64,000 nucleotides of DNA from assembly GCF_003600155.1 (NCBI RefSeq), contig NZ_QWLD01000016.1, forward strand, positions 124,001-188,000, read 5' to 3'. Made by a program: the position numbers and the translations under genes. The notes beneath the pieces are model-generated. The model saw only the letters and a program-made list of their open reading frames with translations. It had not been told where the DNA came from and did no database searches. The DNA is from Nesterenkonia muleiensis (GTDB lineage: Bacteria; Actinomycetota; Actinomycetes; Actinomycetales; Micrococcaceae). This document shows positions 41,992 through 50,791 of this stretch, piece by piece. How positions within the stretch are numbered: position 1 is the stretch's first letter; the number at the start of each line of letters is the position of its first letter.

Positions 41992-42884
41992 CCACTTTCG
42001 CTCAAGCGATACTCTCCGGCACCGCACAGGGGGCCATCTACGCGCTGCTGGCTCTGGGCTTCGTCATCATCTACAAGGCCACCCATGTCATCAGCTTCGC
42101 CCAGCCGGCACTGATGGTCTGCGGCGGGCTGTTCAGCTACCACTTCTCGGCGGTGCTGGGCTGGCCGTTCTGGCCCTCCCTGTTCATCGCGATCCTGCTG
42201 GGCGCGGCCCTGGGGATGGTGATCGAACGGCTGGCGCTGCGCCCGATGGTGGGCAAGCCGGTGTTCACCCTGGCGATCATCACCATCGGTGTCGATGTGG
42301 TGCTGCGGGTGCTGGCCAACCGTTACATCGGCGCCGACTCGCGCGCACTGCGCTATCCCGGCGGTGGCGAGCGCTATGAGCTTCTGGGGCTGGCCCTGAG
42401 CCACCGGCAGGTCACCATCATCGCGGTCACGGTCATCACCGTGGTCTCACTGGCGCTGTTCTTCCGCTATGCCAAGGCGGGCCTGGCGGTGCGGGCCACC
42501 GCACTGGACCAGGAGACCGCACTGGCTCAGGGCGTCCGGGTGGGCGCGATGTTCGCCCTGGCCTGGGCGATCGCTGGCGGGCTGGCCGCCATTGCCGGCA
42601 CCTTCATCGCCACCGGCTCCGGAGGCATCGAGCAGGACACGTGGATCATTGCGCTCAAGGCGCTGCCGGCGATCATCATCGGCGGGCTGGACAGTCTCCA
42701 GGGCGCGGTGATCGGCGGACTGCTGGTGGGCATCGTGGAGCAGGTCACCGCGGTCTATCAGGCCGCCTATCTTCCGTTCCTGGGCGCGAACTTCTCTCTG
42801 GTGGCTCCCTACGCGCTGATGCTGCTGGTGCTGCTGATCAGACCCTATGGCCTCTTCGGCACGAAGGAGGTGGAGCGGGTATGA
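41988..42884 (+). CDS. livH: LivH-type permease
   Basis: 298 residues, eight or nine hydrophobic segments; QAILSGTAQGAIYALLALGFVIIYKATHVISFAQ is the typical start and LAAIAGTFIATGSGG plus ALPAIIIGGLDSLQGAVIGGLLVGIVEQ mark the LivH/LivM family. It overlaps the acyl-CoA synthetase (ATGA) and the next gene (ATGA), so translation is coupled along the operon. It forms the membrane channel with the LivM-type gene. Confidence 0.92.
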   Translation: MTTFAQAILSGTAQGAIYALLALGFVIIYKATHVISFAQPALMVCGGLFSYHFSAVLGWPFWPSLFIAILLGAALGMVIERLALRPMVGKPVFTLAIITIGVDVVLRVLANRYIGADSRALRYPGGGERYELLGLALSHRQVTIIAVTVITVVSLALFFRYAKAGLAVRATALDQETALAQGVRVGAMFALAWAIAGGLAAIAGTFIATGSGGIEQDTWIIALKALPAIIIGGLDSLQGAVIGGLLVGIVEQVTAVYQAAYLPFLGANFSLVAPYALMLLVLLIRPYGLFGTKEVERV

Positions 42885-44044
42885 CCACCACCCCCGTCCC
42901 CGGCTCCGCGCCGCACGGACCACGGCCGCCCCGGGGCCGGCCGCTGCTGCGTACTTCATACGCCCAGCACATGGGTCTGCTGAACACCCCGGGCAAACGC
43001 TGGTCCACCCTGGTCCTGGTCATCGTCGGGTTCTGCGCCCCGCTGCTGTTCACCGACGACCTGCTGCAGGTGTTGACCCTGGGCCTGTTCGCCGCCATCG
43101 GCGCCATCGGTCTGAACCTGGTGACCGGATACGCTGGGCAGGTCTCGTTGGGGCATGCCTTCTTCATCGGCCTGGGAGCCTACACAGCAGCTGTGGTAGG
43201 CGGCGACACCGATGGCCGCCTGCTCGGCCTGGGCATGCCGATGTACATCTGGCTTCCCGCCGCGGGCCTGGTGACTGCTGCCGCCGGGCTGCTGATCGGC
43301 CCGCTGGCGGTTCGGCTGCGCGGACTCTACCTGGCGATCGTCACCCTCGGTGTAGTGTTCCTGGGGCTGCATATCTTCCGTGAGGCGAGCAACCTCACCG
43401 GCGGGCCCGGCGTCGGCCGACGGGCGCCTGATGTGGAGCTCTTCGGCATCAACGCCTCGGTCTCCGGAGGACTTCCGGGGCTCGACTGGACCCGTGACCA
43501 GCAGCTGTTCGTCGTCGCCCTGATCTTTCTGATCATCTTCGCCGTGGCGGCCCGAAATATTGCCCGCTCCGGTGTCGGCCGGGCTTTCGCAGCCATCCGT
43601 GACCGGGATGTGGCCGCCGCGGTGATCGGCGTGGACCTCGCCGGGTATAAGCTGCTGGCCTTCGCGCTGTCCTCGTTCTACGCAGGCATCTGCGGGGCGT
43701 TGTACTACACCGTGGTCAGGGTCATCGAGCCGACTTCCTTCGACCTGCTGCTGAGTGTGCAGTTCCTGGCCATGGTGCTCATCGGCGGGGTGTCCACGAT
43801 CTCCGGGTCCATCATGGGCGCGCTGTTCATCACCGCCCTGGGCCGGATGGCCATCGAAATCGCCCACTATGTTCCGTTCGTCAGCACCTCGGTGACAGGC
43901 GGCGGACTGCTCAACGTCTTCCAGCTCGAAGGGATCCTCTATGGGCTGTTGATCATCGGCTTCCTGATCGCTGAGCCACGAGGGCTCTACGGGATCTGGA
44001 TACGGGTCCGAAACTATTGGAAGGGCTGGCCCTTCTCCTATTAG
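42881..44044 (+). CDS. livM: LivM-type permease
   Basis: 387 residues. An N-terminal extension of ~40 residues with Pro/Arg-rich character precedes the first helix; the family patterns LGLFAAIGAIGLNLVTGYAGQVSLGHAFFIGLGAYTAAVV and VGRAFAAIRDRDVAAAVIGVDLAGYKLLAFALSSFYAGICGALYY are clear. The start ATG 42881 overlaps the livH stop. The C-terminus ends GIWIRVRNYWKGWPFSY. Confidence 0.92.
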   Translation: MTTTPVPGSAPHGPRPPRGRPLLRTSYAQHMGLLNTPGKRWSTLVLVIVGFCAPLLFTDDLLQVLTLGLFAAIGAIGLNLVTGYAGQVSLGHAFFIGLGAYTAAVVGGDTDGRLLGLGMPMYIWLPAAGLVTAAAGLLIGPLAVRLRGLYLAIVTLGVVFLGLHIFREASNLTGGPGVGRRAPDVELFGINASVSGGLPGLDWTRDQQLFVVALIFLIIFAVAARNIARSGVGRAFAAIRDRDVAAAVIGVDLAGYKLLAFALSSFYAGICGALYYTVVRVIEPTSFDLLLSVQFLAMVLIGGVSTISGSIMGALFITALGRMAIEIAHYVPFVSTSVTGGGLLNVFQLEGILYGLLIIGFLIAEPRGLYGIWIRVRNYWKGWPFSY

Positions 44045-44076
44045 AAGCTCGCACGAGAACAGAGGAAAGGCAAGGA

Positions 44077-45369
44077 ATGACCATGAGACACCGAGGAATG
44101 CTTCCCCGCACAATGGCTGGTGCTGCGATCGCTGCCCTGGTTCTGACCGGCTGCCGCGGAGGTGGGGGCGACGACGCCGAGGGCTCGGGTCCCGGCGTCA
44201 GCTCCGACCCCTGTCCGGAGGCGGTCAACGAGGACAACGGCTGCATCACCTTAGGGATCATCTCTGATCTCTCGGACACCTTCTCCGCCGTGGCGGTACC
44301 GCTGACCGAGGCACAGGAGGCCTTCTGGGACCGAGTCAATGAGAATGGTGGTGTGGGCGGCTATGACGTCCAACTCGTCATCTCAGACGCTGAGTACGAT
44401 CCCCAGCTGACCAGCCAGCGCTACCAGGAGATGCGCACCGATATCCTGGCCCTGGGCCAGGCTCTGGGCTCCTCCCAGGTGATGGCGATTTTGGAGGATA
44501 TGCGCGACGACAATGTCATCGCAGCTCCGGCATCCTGGAACTCAGCCTGGAACTTCGAACCGCTGATCGTCCAGTCCGGCGCCAACTACTGCTTCGAGGC
44601 GATGAACGGCGTGGACTGGGCAATGGAGAACCGCGGGGAGATCGAGTCCGTGCTGGCCATCGGCTACCCGACCGACTTCGGCGAGGATGCCGCAGTCGGC
44701 GCGGCTGCCGCTGCTGAGGCCAATGGGCTGGACTACGCCCAGATCACCACTCCGCCGGGCCAGGACAATCAGGCCGAAGCGGTCTCCCGGGTGGTCCAGG
44801 AGGATCCGGACCTCCTGGTCATCACCGCCGGTCCTACTGAGACCGCCACGATCGTCGCTGGTGCCGCCTCCGAAGGCTGGGAGGGAACCGCAGTGGGTTC
44901 CAGCCCCACCTGGAATCCGGGTCTGCTGCAGTCTGAGGCGGCCGGCGCGCTGGAGGCCATGTATTTCCAAGCCTCGGCCTGGGGCAACTGGTCCTCTGAC
45001 ACTCCGGGCCATGAGGCAATGCGTGAGGCGCTGGGGGATGTCTCCCCCAGCGACGGGTATGTGGCCGGCTGGGTCTGGAGCTATCCCATGCTTGCCGCGC
45101 TGGAGCACGCCGCAGAGCTCGACGGCGGCATCACCCGCGAGAACCTGGTCGCCGCCGCCGAGAATCTGGAGGAGGTGGACTATGAGGACATGCTCCCGGC
45201 AGAGGCAGGCACCAAGGTCGGCGATCCGAACGAGACTGCCTACCGGGCCAGCGTGATCAACTCCGTGGACGCGGAGTCACCGGGTGGGACGGTCATGGAA
45301 CAGGATCTGACCGTCGGCCCCACCGCTGAAGGCTATAGCCTCGACGCACCCTGCGCCGCACTGGACTGA
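44077..45369 (+). CDS. livK: LivK-type substrate-binding lipoprotein
   Basis: 430 residues from ATG 44077 (AAGGAATG ribosome site); the longer frame is unused. A lipobox LVLTGC gives lipidation at Cys26, then a Gly/Asp-rich linker. The periplasmic-binding-protein domain starts ITLGIISDLSDTFSAVAVPLTEAQEAF and includes DDNVIAAPASWNSAWNFEP and YVAGWVWSYPMLAALEHAAE. The aromatic/small-residue pattern does not point to a ligand, though the acyl-CoA synthetase in the operon hints at a carboxylic acid. A terminator follows at 45394. Confidence 0.9.
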   Translation: MTMRHRGMLPRTMAGAAIAALVLTGCRGGGGDDAEGSGPGVSSDPCPEAVNEDNGCITLGIISDLSDTFSAVAVPLTEAQEAFWDRVNENGGVGGYDVQLVISDAEYDPQLTSQRYQEMRTDILALGQALGSSQVMAILEDMRDDNVIAAPASWNSAWNFEPLIVQSGANYCFEAMNGVDWAMENRGEIESVLAIGYPTDFGEDAAVGAAAAAEANGLDYAQITTPPGQDNQAEAVSRVVQEDPDLLVITAGPTETATIVAGAASEGWEGTAVGSSPTWNPGLLQSEAAGALEAMYFQASAWGNWSSDTPGHEAMREALGDVSPSDGYVAGWVWSYPMLAALEHAAELDGGITRENLVAAAENLEEVDYEDMLPAEAGTKVGDPNETAYRASVINSVDAESPGGTVMEQDLTVGPTAEGYSLDAPCAALD

Positions 45370-45393
45370 GCGTCTGCACCGTCTGGGTCACAG

Positions 45394-45432
45394 CAGTGGG
45401 GCGGAGCCCGGTGACCGGGTTCCGCCCCACTG
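45394..45432. terminator. Bidirectional terminator between livK and the DrrB-like gene
   Basis: An 18-bp stem (45394-45411 with 45415-45432, one G-T pair, loop TGA) with CAGTGGGGCGG at its base lies midway between the convergent livK and ABC permease genes. No T-run, but the stem is among the strongest in the window. Confidence 0.75.
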
Positions 45433-45453
45433 TGGTGCCGTGCTCTCCGATGC

Positions 45454-46317
45454 TCAGCGGCTGAGGTTCCTGAACTGCCGCACCGCCAGGGGCACGAAGA
45501 TGAGCATGATCACCGCCGGCCAGATGAATGCCGCCGTCAGGGCGTGGCCGTCGATCCAGTAGCCCGGCTCCAGGTACTCCATGCCCTGGGTCTGGAACAG
45601 CTCACGGATTGCGGTCGCGGTCGAGGAGACCGGGTTCCAGGCCGCGATGGCACCGAGCCACCCGGGCATCATCTCCGGCGGGGTGAACACCGAGGAGATG
45701 AAACCCAGCGGGAACGCCACGGCGAACAGCATGCCTGCTGTCTCCGTGTTCTTGATGCACAGACCCAAGAAGATTCCCACGAAGATCAGCGCCAGCCGCA
45801 GCCAGAGCAGCAGGACGAAGGCCAGCAGGGTCGCTCCCAGGCTTCCACCGGAGCGCCAGCCGATGAGCAGCGCGACGCCGGCGATGATGACCAGGTCAAG
45901 GGCGGCGCGGATGACATCAGAGAGTGCTCGCCCGGTCACCGGAGCGGAGCCGGACATCGGCATCGACCGGAAGCGGTCCATGAAGCCCTTCTCTTTGTTG
46001 TGGGTGATGGCGTAGGCGGTGTCCATGAAACCCAGAGCCATGGTCATGGCGAACATTCCGGGCATCGCGAAGTCCACATAGCCCTCACCAGCACCCTGAC
46101 CCGCAACGTCCATGGCGGAGCCGAAGACGTAGACGAACATCAGCACCATGACCACGGGGAAACCGATCTGCCAGGCGAAGGTCGAGGGCTGTCGCAGCAG
46201 GTGGGTGAACTCCTGCAGCACAATGGTCCAGCAGTCACGGAACCCCCACAGCAGCCGTGAACCGGGGCTCTCCGCGGTCACCGCGTCAGCGGAATGGGGT
46301 GTCATCGTCGTCGTCAT
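45454..46317 (-). CDS. ABC-2 type permease (DrrB-like)
   Basis: 287 residues with six hydrophobic helices. QEFTHLLRQPSTFAWQIGFPVVMVLMFVYVFG and the FMDRFRSMPMSGSAPVTGRALSDVIRAALDLVIIAGVALLIGW region with the conserved motif are typical of daunorubicin-exporter permeases. The start overlaps the ATPase stop by 4 nt. The last helix is near FIWPAVIMLIFVPLAV. The exporter substrate is unknown. Confidence 0.92.
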   Translation of the reverse strand: MTTTMTPHSADAVTAESPGSRLLWGFRDCWTIVLQEFTHLLRQPSTFAWQIGFPVVMVLMFVYVFGSAMDVAGQGAGEGYVDFAMPGMFAMTMALGFMDTAYAITHNKEKGFMDRFRSMPMSGSAPVTGRALSDVIRAALDLVIIAGVALLIGWRSGGSLGATLLAFVLLLWLRLALIFVGIFLGLCIKNTETAGMLFAVAFPLGFISSVFTPPEMMPGWLGAIAAWNPVSSTATAIRELFQTQGMEYLEPGYWIDGHALTAAFIWPAVIMLIFVPLAVRQFRNLSR

Positions 46318-47282
46318 CTGGTCTCCTTCGGCGTAGGCTCTGCGGCGGCAGAGGTGAGGTGCAGAAATGCTTCGTCGAGGGTGGGACGGCGCAGGCCGAT
46401 GTCGGCCACCTCGATGTCTTGGGCTCTGATCTCGGCGGCCACGGCGGTCAGGGCGAGCACTCCGTCGGGCACCGGAACGCTCAGCCGGGCCTCGGTCTCC
46501 TCGAGGACCGGCTCTGCGCCGAGGGTGCGGGCCACCAGTTCTTCGAGCCTCTTCAGCTCGGCCGGGTCACTGACCACGACTTCCAGACGCTCGTCCCCGA
46601 TCCGCCTCTTGAGCCCTGCCGGGGTGTCCTCGATGAAGTTCCGCCCATGGTCGATGACGCTGATCCGGTCGCAGAGCTTATCGGCCTCATCCAGATAGTG
46701 GGTGGTCAGCAGGACCGTGGTGCCCTGGGCGGCCAGGTTCCGGACCGCCTCCCAGACCTCCCGGCGCCCGGCCGGGTCCAGGCCGGTAGTGGGTTCGTCC
46801 AGGAACAGCACCTGAGGTGCCAGGATCATCGAGGCGGCCAGGTCCAGCCGGCGGCGCATACCGCCGGAGAACTTCTTGGGCGAGCGTCCGGCGGCCTCAC
46901 TCAGGCCGAAGACCTCCAGCAGCTCATCGGCCCGCCGCTGCGCATCGGCTTTGCTCAGCCGGAAGAGCCTGCCGAACATGGTGAGGTTCTGCCGGGCGGT
47001 CATCAGGTCGTCCACGGCAGTCTGCTGGCCGGTCAGGCCGATCCGGCGGCGGACCTCTCGGGGCTGGGCACCGACGTCGAAGCCGGCCACACGGGCCTCA
47101 CCACCGTCGGCATCAGTCAATGTGGTGAGGATGCGCACAGCGGTGGTCTTGCCGGCACCGTTGGGGCCGAGGAGCCCGTGCACGGCCCCGCGAGGAACCA
47201 TCAGGTCAACCCCGTCCAGAGCGAGTTTGTTCTTATAGCGCTTGACCAGGCCGTGGGCCTGGACCGCTGGTTGAGTTGTCAT
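46314..47282 (-). CDS. Daunorubicin-resistance type ABC ATPase (DrrA-like)
   Basis: 322 residues: Walker A GPNGAGKTTAVRILTTLT, signature FSGGMRRRLDLAASMIL, Walker B VLFLDEPTTGLDPAGR and TTHYLDEADKLCDRI. The C-terminal DrrA extension includes DIEVADIGLRRPTLDEAFLHLT. AAGGAG precedes ATG 47280-47282. It is the first gene of the drrAB-like pair and is divergent from a tetR gene with palindromic half-sites between. Confidence 0.93.
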   Translation of the reverse strand: MTTQPAVQAHGLVKRYKNKLALDGVDLMVPRGAVHGLLGPNGAGKTTAVRILTTLTDADGGEARVAGFDVGAQPREVRRRIGLTGQQTAVDDLMTARQNLTMFGRLFRLSKADAQRRADELLEVFGLSEAAGRSPKKFSGGMRRRLDLAASMILAPQVLFLDEPTTGLDPAGRREVWEAVRNLAAQGTTVLLTTHYLDEADKLCDRISVIDHGRNFIEDTPAGLKRRIGDERLEVVVSDPAELKRLEELVARTLGAEPVLEETEARLSVPVPDGVLALTAVAAEIRAQDIEVADIGLRRPTLDEAFLHLTSAAAEPTPKETR

Positions 47283-47310
47283 CCAGGAGTCTCCTTTTCA
47301 GGTGAGTACG

Positions 47311-47349
47311 CTGTACGCCGTACGGTGCACGCAAAACAATAACGTACAG
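47311..47349. promoter_or_regulatory. TetR operator candidate between tetR and the DrrAB-like genes
   Basis: CTGTACG-C-CGTACGG at 47311-47325 is an imperfect palindrome (one mismatch), and a further half-site CGTACAG lies at 47343-47349. The three half-sites are spaced across the divergent promoter. Repression of both directions by the TetR protein is likely. Confidence 0.55.
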
Positions 47350-47388
47350 TGTCCGCAATAGGCAAGTGCATACATTCCAGGAGTCCCG

Positions 47389-48156
47389 ATGAGTGATCAG
47401 AACCCGCTGGCCAAGAGCCTTCAACTGCTGTGGGAAGGACTGCCGGATCCCGAGAAGGGCCCCAAGCCGAAGCTGCGCCTGGAACAGATCGTCGCCGCCG
47501 GGATCGAATTGGCCGACAGCGAGGGCCTGGAGGCGTTGTCGATGCGCAGACTTGCACAGAACCTGGGCGTCGGCACCATGTCACTGTACCGCTACGTGCC
47601 CTCAAAGACAGAGCTGCTGAACCTGATGCTGGACGCTGTGGTCGGCCCCTCCCCCAGCCGCTTTTCTGCGACTGACCGAGGGTGGCGGGAGTTTCTCACG
47701 ACTACCGCCCACGAGGGGCGCCGACTCTACTTGGAACACCCCTGGACGCTGCAGGCGAATTGGACCCGGCCGGTGCTGGGCCCTAACAGCGTGGCCGATA
47801 TGGAGCTGTTCATGTCGGGACTGCTGGATCTTCCACTCAAGGATCGAGAGAAGATGAGCCTGGCCACCGCCTTGGACTCCTATGTGCTGGGCGCCGTCCG
47901 GCAGGAGCTGCTGTGGCTGAATGCCGCCGCAGAGAGCGGCATGACCGACGAAGAGTTCTGGACACATCAGCTGCCCACCCTTGAGAGGGCCATGGCCTCA
48001 GGAAAGTTCCCGGCGATGGCGGCTCTGGGCGACGACACGTTCGACTCCAGCTGGGATGAGACATTCGACCTTGGCCTCCAGCTCTTCCTCGACGGCTTGG
48101 AGAGCAAGATCCAACGCCGGAAAGGTACTGCTAACCGCCCCGATCAAGCTCGCTGA
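47389..48156 (+). CDS. TetR-family regulator
   Basis: 255 residues. The helix-turn-helix is at 25-70 (LRLEQIVAAGIELADSEGLEALSMRRLAQNLGVGTMSLYRYVPSKTELLNLM). The long helical C-terminal domain, with AAESGMTDEEFW and MALATALDSYVLG-like segments, is of the TetR_C group that binds large drugs. ATG 47389. The gene runs 26 nt into the convergent DUF4031-HD gene. It likely represses the divergent exporter. Confidence 0.92.
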   Translation: MSDQNPLAKSLQLLWEGLPDPEKGPKPKLRLEQIVAAGIELADSEGLEALSMRRLAQNLGVGTMSLYRYVPSKTELLNLMLDAVVGPSPSRFSATDRGWREFLTTTAHEGRRLYLEHPWTLQANWTRPVLGPNSVADMELFMSGLLDLPLKDREKMSLATALDSYVLGAVRQELLWLNAAAESGMTDEEFWTHQLPTLERAMASGKFPAMAALGDDTFDSSWDETFDLGLQLFLDGLESKIQRRKGTANRPDQAR

Positions 48157-49057
48157 GCTCATGCTCCAGGTTCTGCCGGGCCCGGGCTTCCCACAGACGA
48201 TAACCAGTCCCTGTGCGAAACAGTCTCGGGGTCTCCAGCAGACGGCGAAGCACCTGGGCGCGGCCGATGCGGAACTGTTCATCAGTCACACGGGCGTAGT
48301 CTGCACGGACCTGAGCGACGTATCGCTGATAAGCCGCAGGTTCCCGGCCCAGGACTTCCAAATCAGCGTCGACCAGGACTGCTCCGGCCACGTCGTTCTC
48401 CTCCGGCGCGTGCGAGGCTGTCAGCCTGACTAGCCGGGCAGCTTCGGTCACCACAGCATCGGGCAGCAGAACATCCAGCTGCCGCTCAGCCAGCTGGGCC
48501 GAGAGCTCCTCGTCCTGTCCAGCTGCGCCGTGGTAGACGGCGTCGTGGAACCAACCAGCCAGCAGAGTCGCCGACCTCAACCCGCTGGGCAGCTCCCCAG
48601 CACGTTCGAGCGCCCCGGAGACTCGCAGCACCGACGACAAGTGGGGCAGTGCGTGATAGTGCCGGTGCGGCTCACTCCAACTCTCCAGCAGGTCCTCCCC
48701 CACCGCGTGCCAGGCGCGGTGGGCAGCGTCGAGCCCATGATCACCCTCACGCAGTCGCATCCAGCGCCGCAGCAGCCCGGTGTGCAGCTTCTCCGGGCGC
48801 TCACGGGTCTTCACTCGAAGCCCGGAGGCTGCCAGAACTCGGGCAAGCTCGTGACCGCTGACCGGCACCGCGCCACCTCGGACCAGCGCCGCGTACCGGT
48901 GCGCCGGCACATCGTAATGATCCCGATCGAAGGCTCGCTGGCTGATCTCCGCTGCAGCGGCAAAGTCGTGCAATTCCGTCAGCGATGCGTCAGAGACCAG
49001 ATGGGAGAACACAGTCCCGTGCGCCGGCCAGACCGGTGGATCGATGTAGAGCGTCAT
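48131..49057 (-). CDS. DUF4031-HD domain fusion protein
   Basis: 308 residues. Residues 1-85 are a DUF4031 domain (MTLYIDPPVWPAHGTVFSHLVSDASLTELHDFAAAAEI, then RDHYDVPAHRYAALVRGGAVPVSGHELARVL). Residues ~110-300 are an HD-type metal-dependent phosphohydrolase-like domain: RHYHALPHLSSVL, WFHDAVYHGA and VLVDADLEVLG give the H...HD...D residues. The HD substrate is unknown; the DUF4031 module's function is undefined. Starts ATG 49055-49057. Confidence 0.88.
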   Translation of the reverse strand: MTLYIDPPVWPAHGTVFSHLVSDASLTELHDFAAAAEISQRAFDRDHYDVPAHRYAALVRGGAVPVSGHELARVLAASGLRVKTRERPEKLHTGLLRRWMRLREGDHGLDAAHRAWHAVGEDLLESWSEPHRHYHALPHLSSVLRVSGALERAGELPSGLRSATLLAGWFHDAVYHGAAGQDEELSAQLAERQLDVLLPDAVVTEAARLVRLTASHAPEENDVAGAVLVDADLEVLGREPAAYQRYVAQVRADYARVTDEQFRIGRAQVLRRLLETPRLFRTGTGYRLWEARARQNLEHELSELDRGG

Positions 49058-49063
49058 ACCACG

Positions 49064-49585
49064 CTAGTCAGCATCAGCCTCAGTGCCGCCGGAGCGCCGG
49101 GCGCCCAGCTCCTCGTCCAGCCGCAGCAGGCCCGGTCCGTCGTCGTTGATCAGGGTGACTTTGCCGATCAGCTCCGAGACCATCGCCTCCTCCTCCAGCT
49201 GCTCGTCGATGAACCAGTTCAGCAACGGAAGGGCGTCGATGTCTCCCTCCTGCTGCGCGAGCCTGTAGAGGCTGCGGATGGCCTCGGAGACCTTCTCCTC
49301 ATGCGCCAGCGATGCCTCGAAGGCCTCCAGCACGGAGCCGGCCGTCGCTGAGACCGCAGCGATGGATCCCACCCGGGGATGCGCATCACGGTCAGTCATA
49401 TGATCGATGAACTTATTGGCGTGCACCACCTCTTCATCGGCCTGCGCGCGGAACCAGTGGGCCAAGCCGGGAAGGTCCAGCATGTCCATCTCAATGCCCA
49501 GCTGCCGGTAGACCAGCGAGGCCTCCAGCTCCAGGGTGACCTGCGCGTTGAACGCCTCTTCCAGTTTTCCGGTGAGCTTTGCCAT
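49064..49585 (-). CDS. ftn: Ferritin (non-heme)
   Basis: 173 residues from ATG 49583-49585 with AGGAG 9 nt upstream; the longer frame is unused. The four-helix bundle has the ferroxidase-site pattern: ELEASLVYRQLGIEMDM, AHWFRAQADEEVVHANKFIDHM and LLNWFIDEQLEEEAMVSELIGKV, with the Glu/His ligands visible. Stores and detoxifies iron. A C-terminal tail of ~20 residues (RLDEELGARRSGGTEADAD) is poorly conserved. It ends 7 nt before the DUF4031-HD gene on the same strand. Confidence 0.95.
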   Translation of the reverse strand: MAKLTGKLEEAFNAQVTLELEASLVYRQLGIEMDMLDLPGLAHWFRAQADEEVVHANKFIDHMTDRDAHPRVGSIAAVSATAGSVLEAFEASLAHEEKVSEAIRSLYRLAQQEGDIDALPLLNWFIDEQLEEEAMVSELIGKVTLINDDGPGLLRLDEELGARRSGGTEADAD

Positions 49586-49689
49586 GGGGACACACTCCTG
49601 AGGTGTAGCGGTGGACGGACTCTGCAATCTCAGTGCCCACTGTAGCCGTCCGCGCATGTCCTGACTACGGGAGATTCGGGCAAGGTCTA

Positions 49690-50523
49690 TCACCACATCT
49701 GCGCAATGAGATCAGCGAACAAGGCTTCTGGATCGACGTCCAGGCCACGTCGGTTGAACCAGGTGGTGACGTTCACAACATCCCGGTGCAGAAAGTCCAG
49801 GCTCAGCGGATTCGCCGCCACATCAATCACCTGAGGCAGATCGATGACGACGATTCTGCCACCGTCATCGAGCAGATTGTACGGCGATAGGTCGCCGTGG
49901 ACATACCCCATGTGAGCGAAGGACTCCAGGATGCGCACCACCTGGTCGTAGGCTCCAGCAAGTTCTGCGCCTCTTCGTTTGCTCTGGACAAGCCTGGGGG
50001 CGGCAACCCGGTCCTGGCCGATGTACTCCATCAGGATCTCGGTGCCATTGACCTGCACCGGATAGGGGACGGCCATACCAGCCTTCCATGCCTGGACGAG
50101 GGCATCGAATTCAGTGAGGGCCCACTGCCCTGCTGCCACACGGCGACCAAAGGATGACTTGCGCTTCATGGCGCGAGCCTCGCGGGAATCTCGGACCGAG
50201 CGTCCCTCGGTGTACACAGAGGACCGGTGGAAATCACTGTGATCGGAGCCCAGATAACGCTTAGCGGCCAGAAGACAGCCCGCAGTGCCGGGAACCGCAC
50301 GTTCGATGAGGTGGACCTCGGCTTCTTTTCCAGTTTTCACCACACCCAGTTCGGTATCAAAAGCACCACTTGCGGTGATCAGCCATTCAGGATGGGGAAG
50401 AGGTCCGCGCTGGGTGGGGATGACCTCGGTCCAGGTAGACCACCGTTGGTCAGAACCAGGTTGCCGTGGGACTGCATCAGAATCAGGGTCAAAAGAATGT
50501 GTGCCTGTACGCACAGAAGACAT
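49690..50523 (-). CDS. RIO-like serine/threonine kinase
   Basis: 277 residues. The kinase elements are visible: glycine-poor P-loop VVKTGKEAEVHL, Lys88 in LLAAKRYLG, the catalytic loop YVHGDLSPYNLL (Asp211, Asn216) and metal-binding Asp228 in VVIDLPQVID. These are the marks of RIO1-type kinases. ATG 50521-50523 follows TGGAG; a GTG three codons upstream is possible. Bacterial RIO kinases are of unclear role. A short upstream reading frame (50560-50622) lies just before it. Confidence 0.92.
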   Translation of the reverse strand: MSSVRTGTHSFDPDSDAVPRQPGSDQRWSTWTEVIPTQRGPLPHPEWLITASGAFDTELGVVKTGKEAEVHLIERAVPGTAGCLLAAKRYLGSDHSDFHRSSVYTEGRSVRDSREARAMKRKSSFGRRVAAGQWALTEFDALVQAWKAGMAVPYPVQVNGTEILMEYIGQDRVAAPRLVQSKRRGAELAGAYDQVVRILESFAHMGYVHGDLSPYNLLDDGGRIVVIDLPQVIDVAANPLSLDFLHRDVVNVTTWFNRRGLDVDPEALFADLIAQMW

Positions 50524-50559
50524 TGGAGACACTCCAGGATCGAAGGAGGTCGCCGAACG

Positions 50560-50622
50560 TCAGAGAGCGGAAGCGACCTCGTTGACAAGTGAAGGATGCG
50601 GAGGCAGGACAAAGACAGTCAT
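50560..50622 (-). CDS. Short reading frame upstream of the RIO kinase gene
   Basis: A 20-codon frame MTVFVLPPHPSLVNEVASAL starts at ATG 50620-50622 after GGAGGAG, an excellent ribosome site. It ends 36 nt before the kinase start. No homologue is recognised. It may be a leader peptide that controls translation of the kinase, or a chance frame. Confidence 0.3.
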   Translation of the reverse strand: MTVFVLPPHPSLVNEVASAL

Positions 50623-50791
50623 GATGCTCCTCCTTCCTCGCCGATCCGAAACACATCGAGTGCACCGAGCTGCTTCTACCGTAGCAGAGCCGGCGGCTGC
50701 CCTCCCGCCGGAGCTTTTTCGGAACACTTCCGGAGGCGGCAGGCTCCACGATCAGTGGTGACAGCTTCACCGACTGAAAGGAACGGTCATC

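Noticed and set aside
42956-44113. A 385-codon minus-strand frame over livM and the start of livK
   Set aside because: Antisense to well-supported membrane and binding-protein genes; Gln/Glu/Asp-rich composition is a shadow of high-GC coding DNA.
46257-47342. A 361-codon plus-strand frame across the DrrA-like gene
   Set aside because: Antisense to a clear ABC ATPase with intact motifs; no independent evidence.
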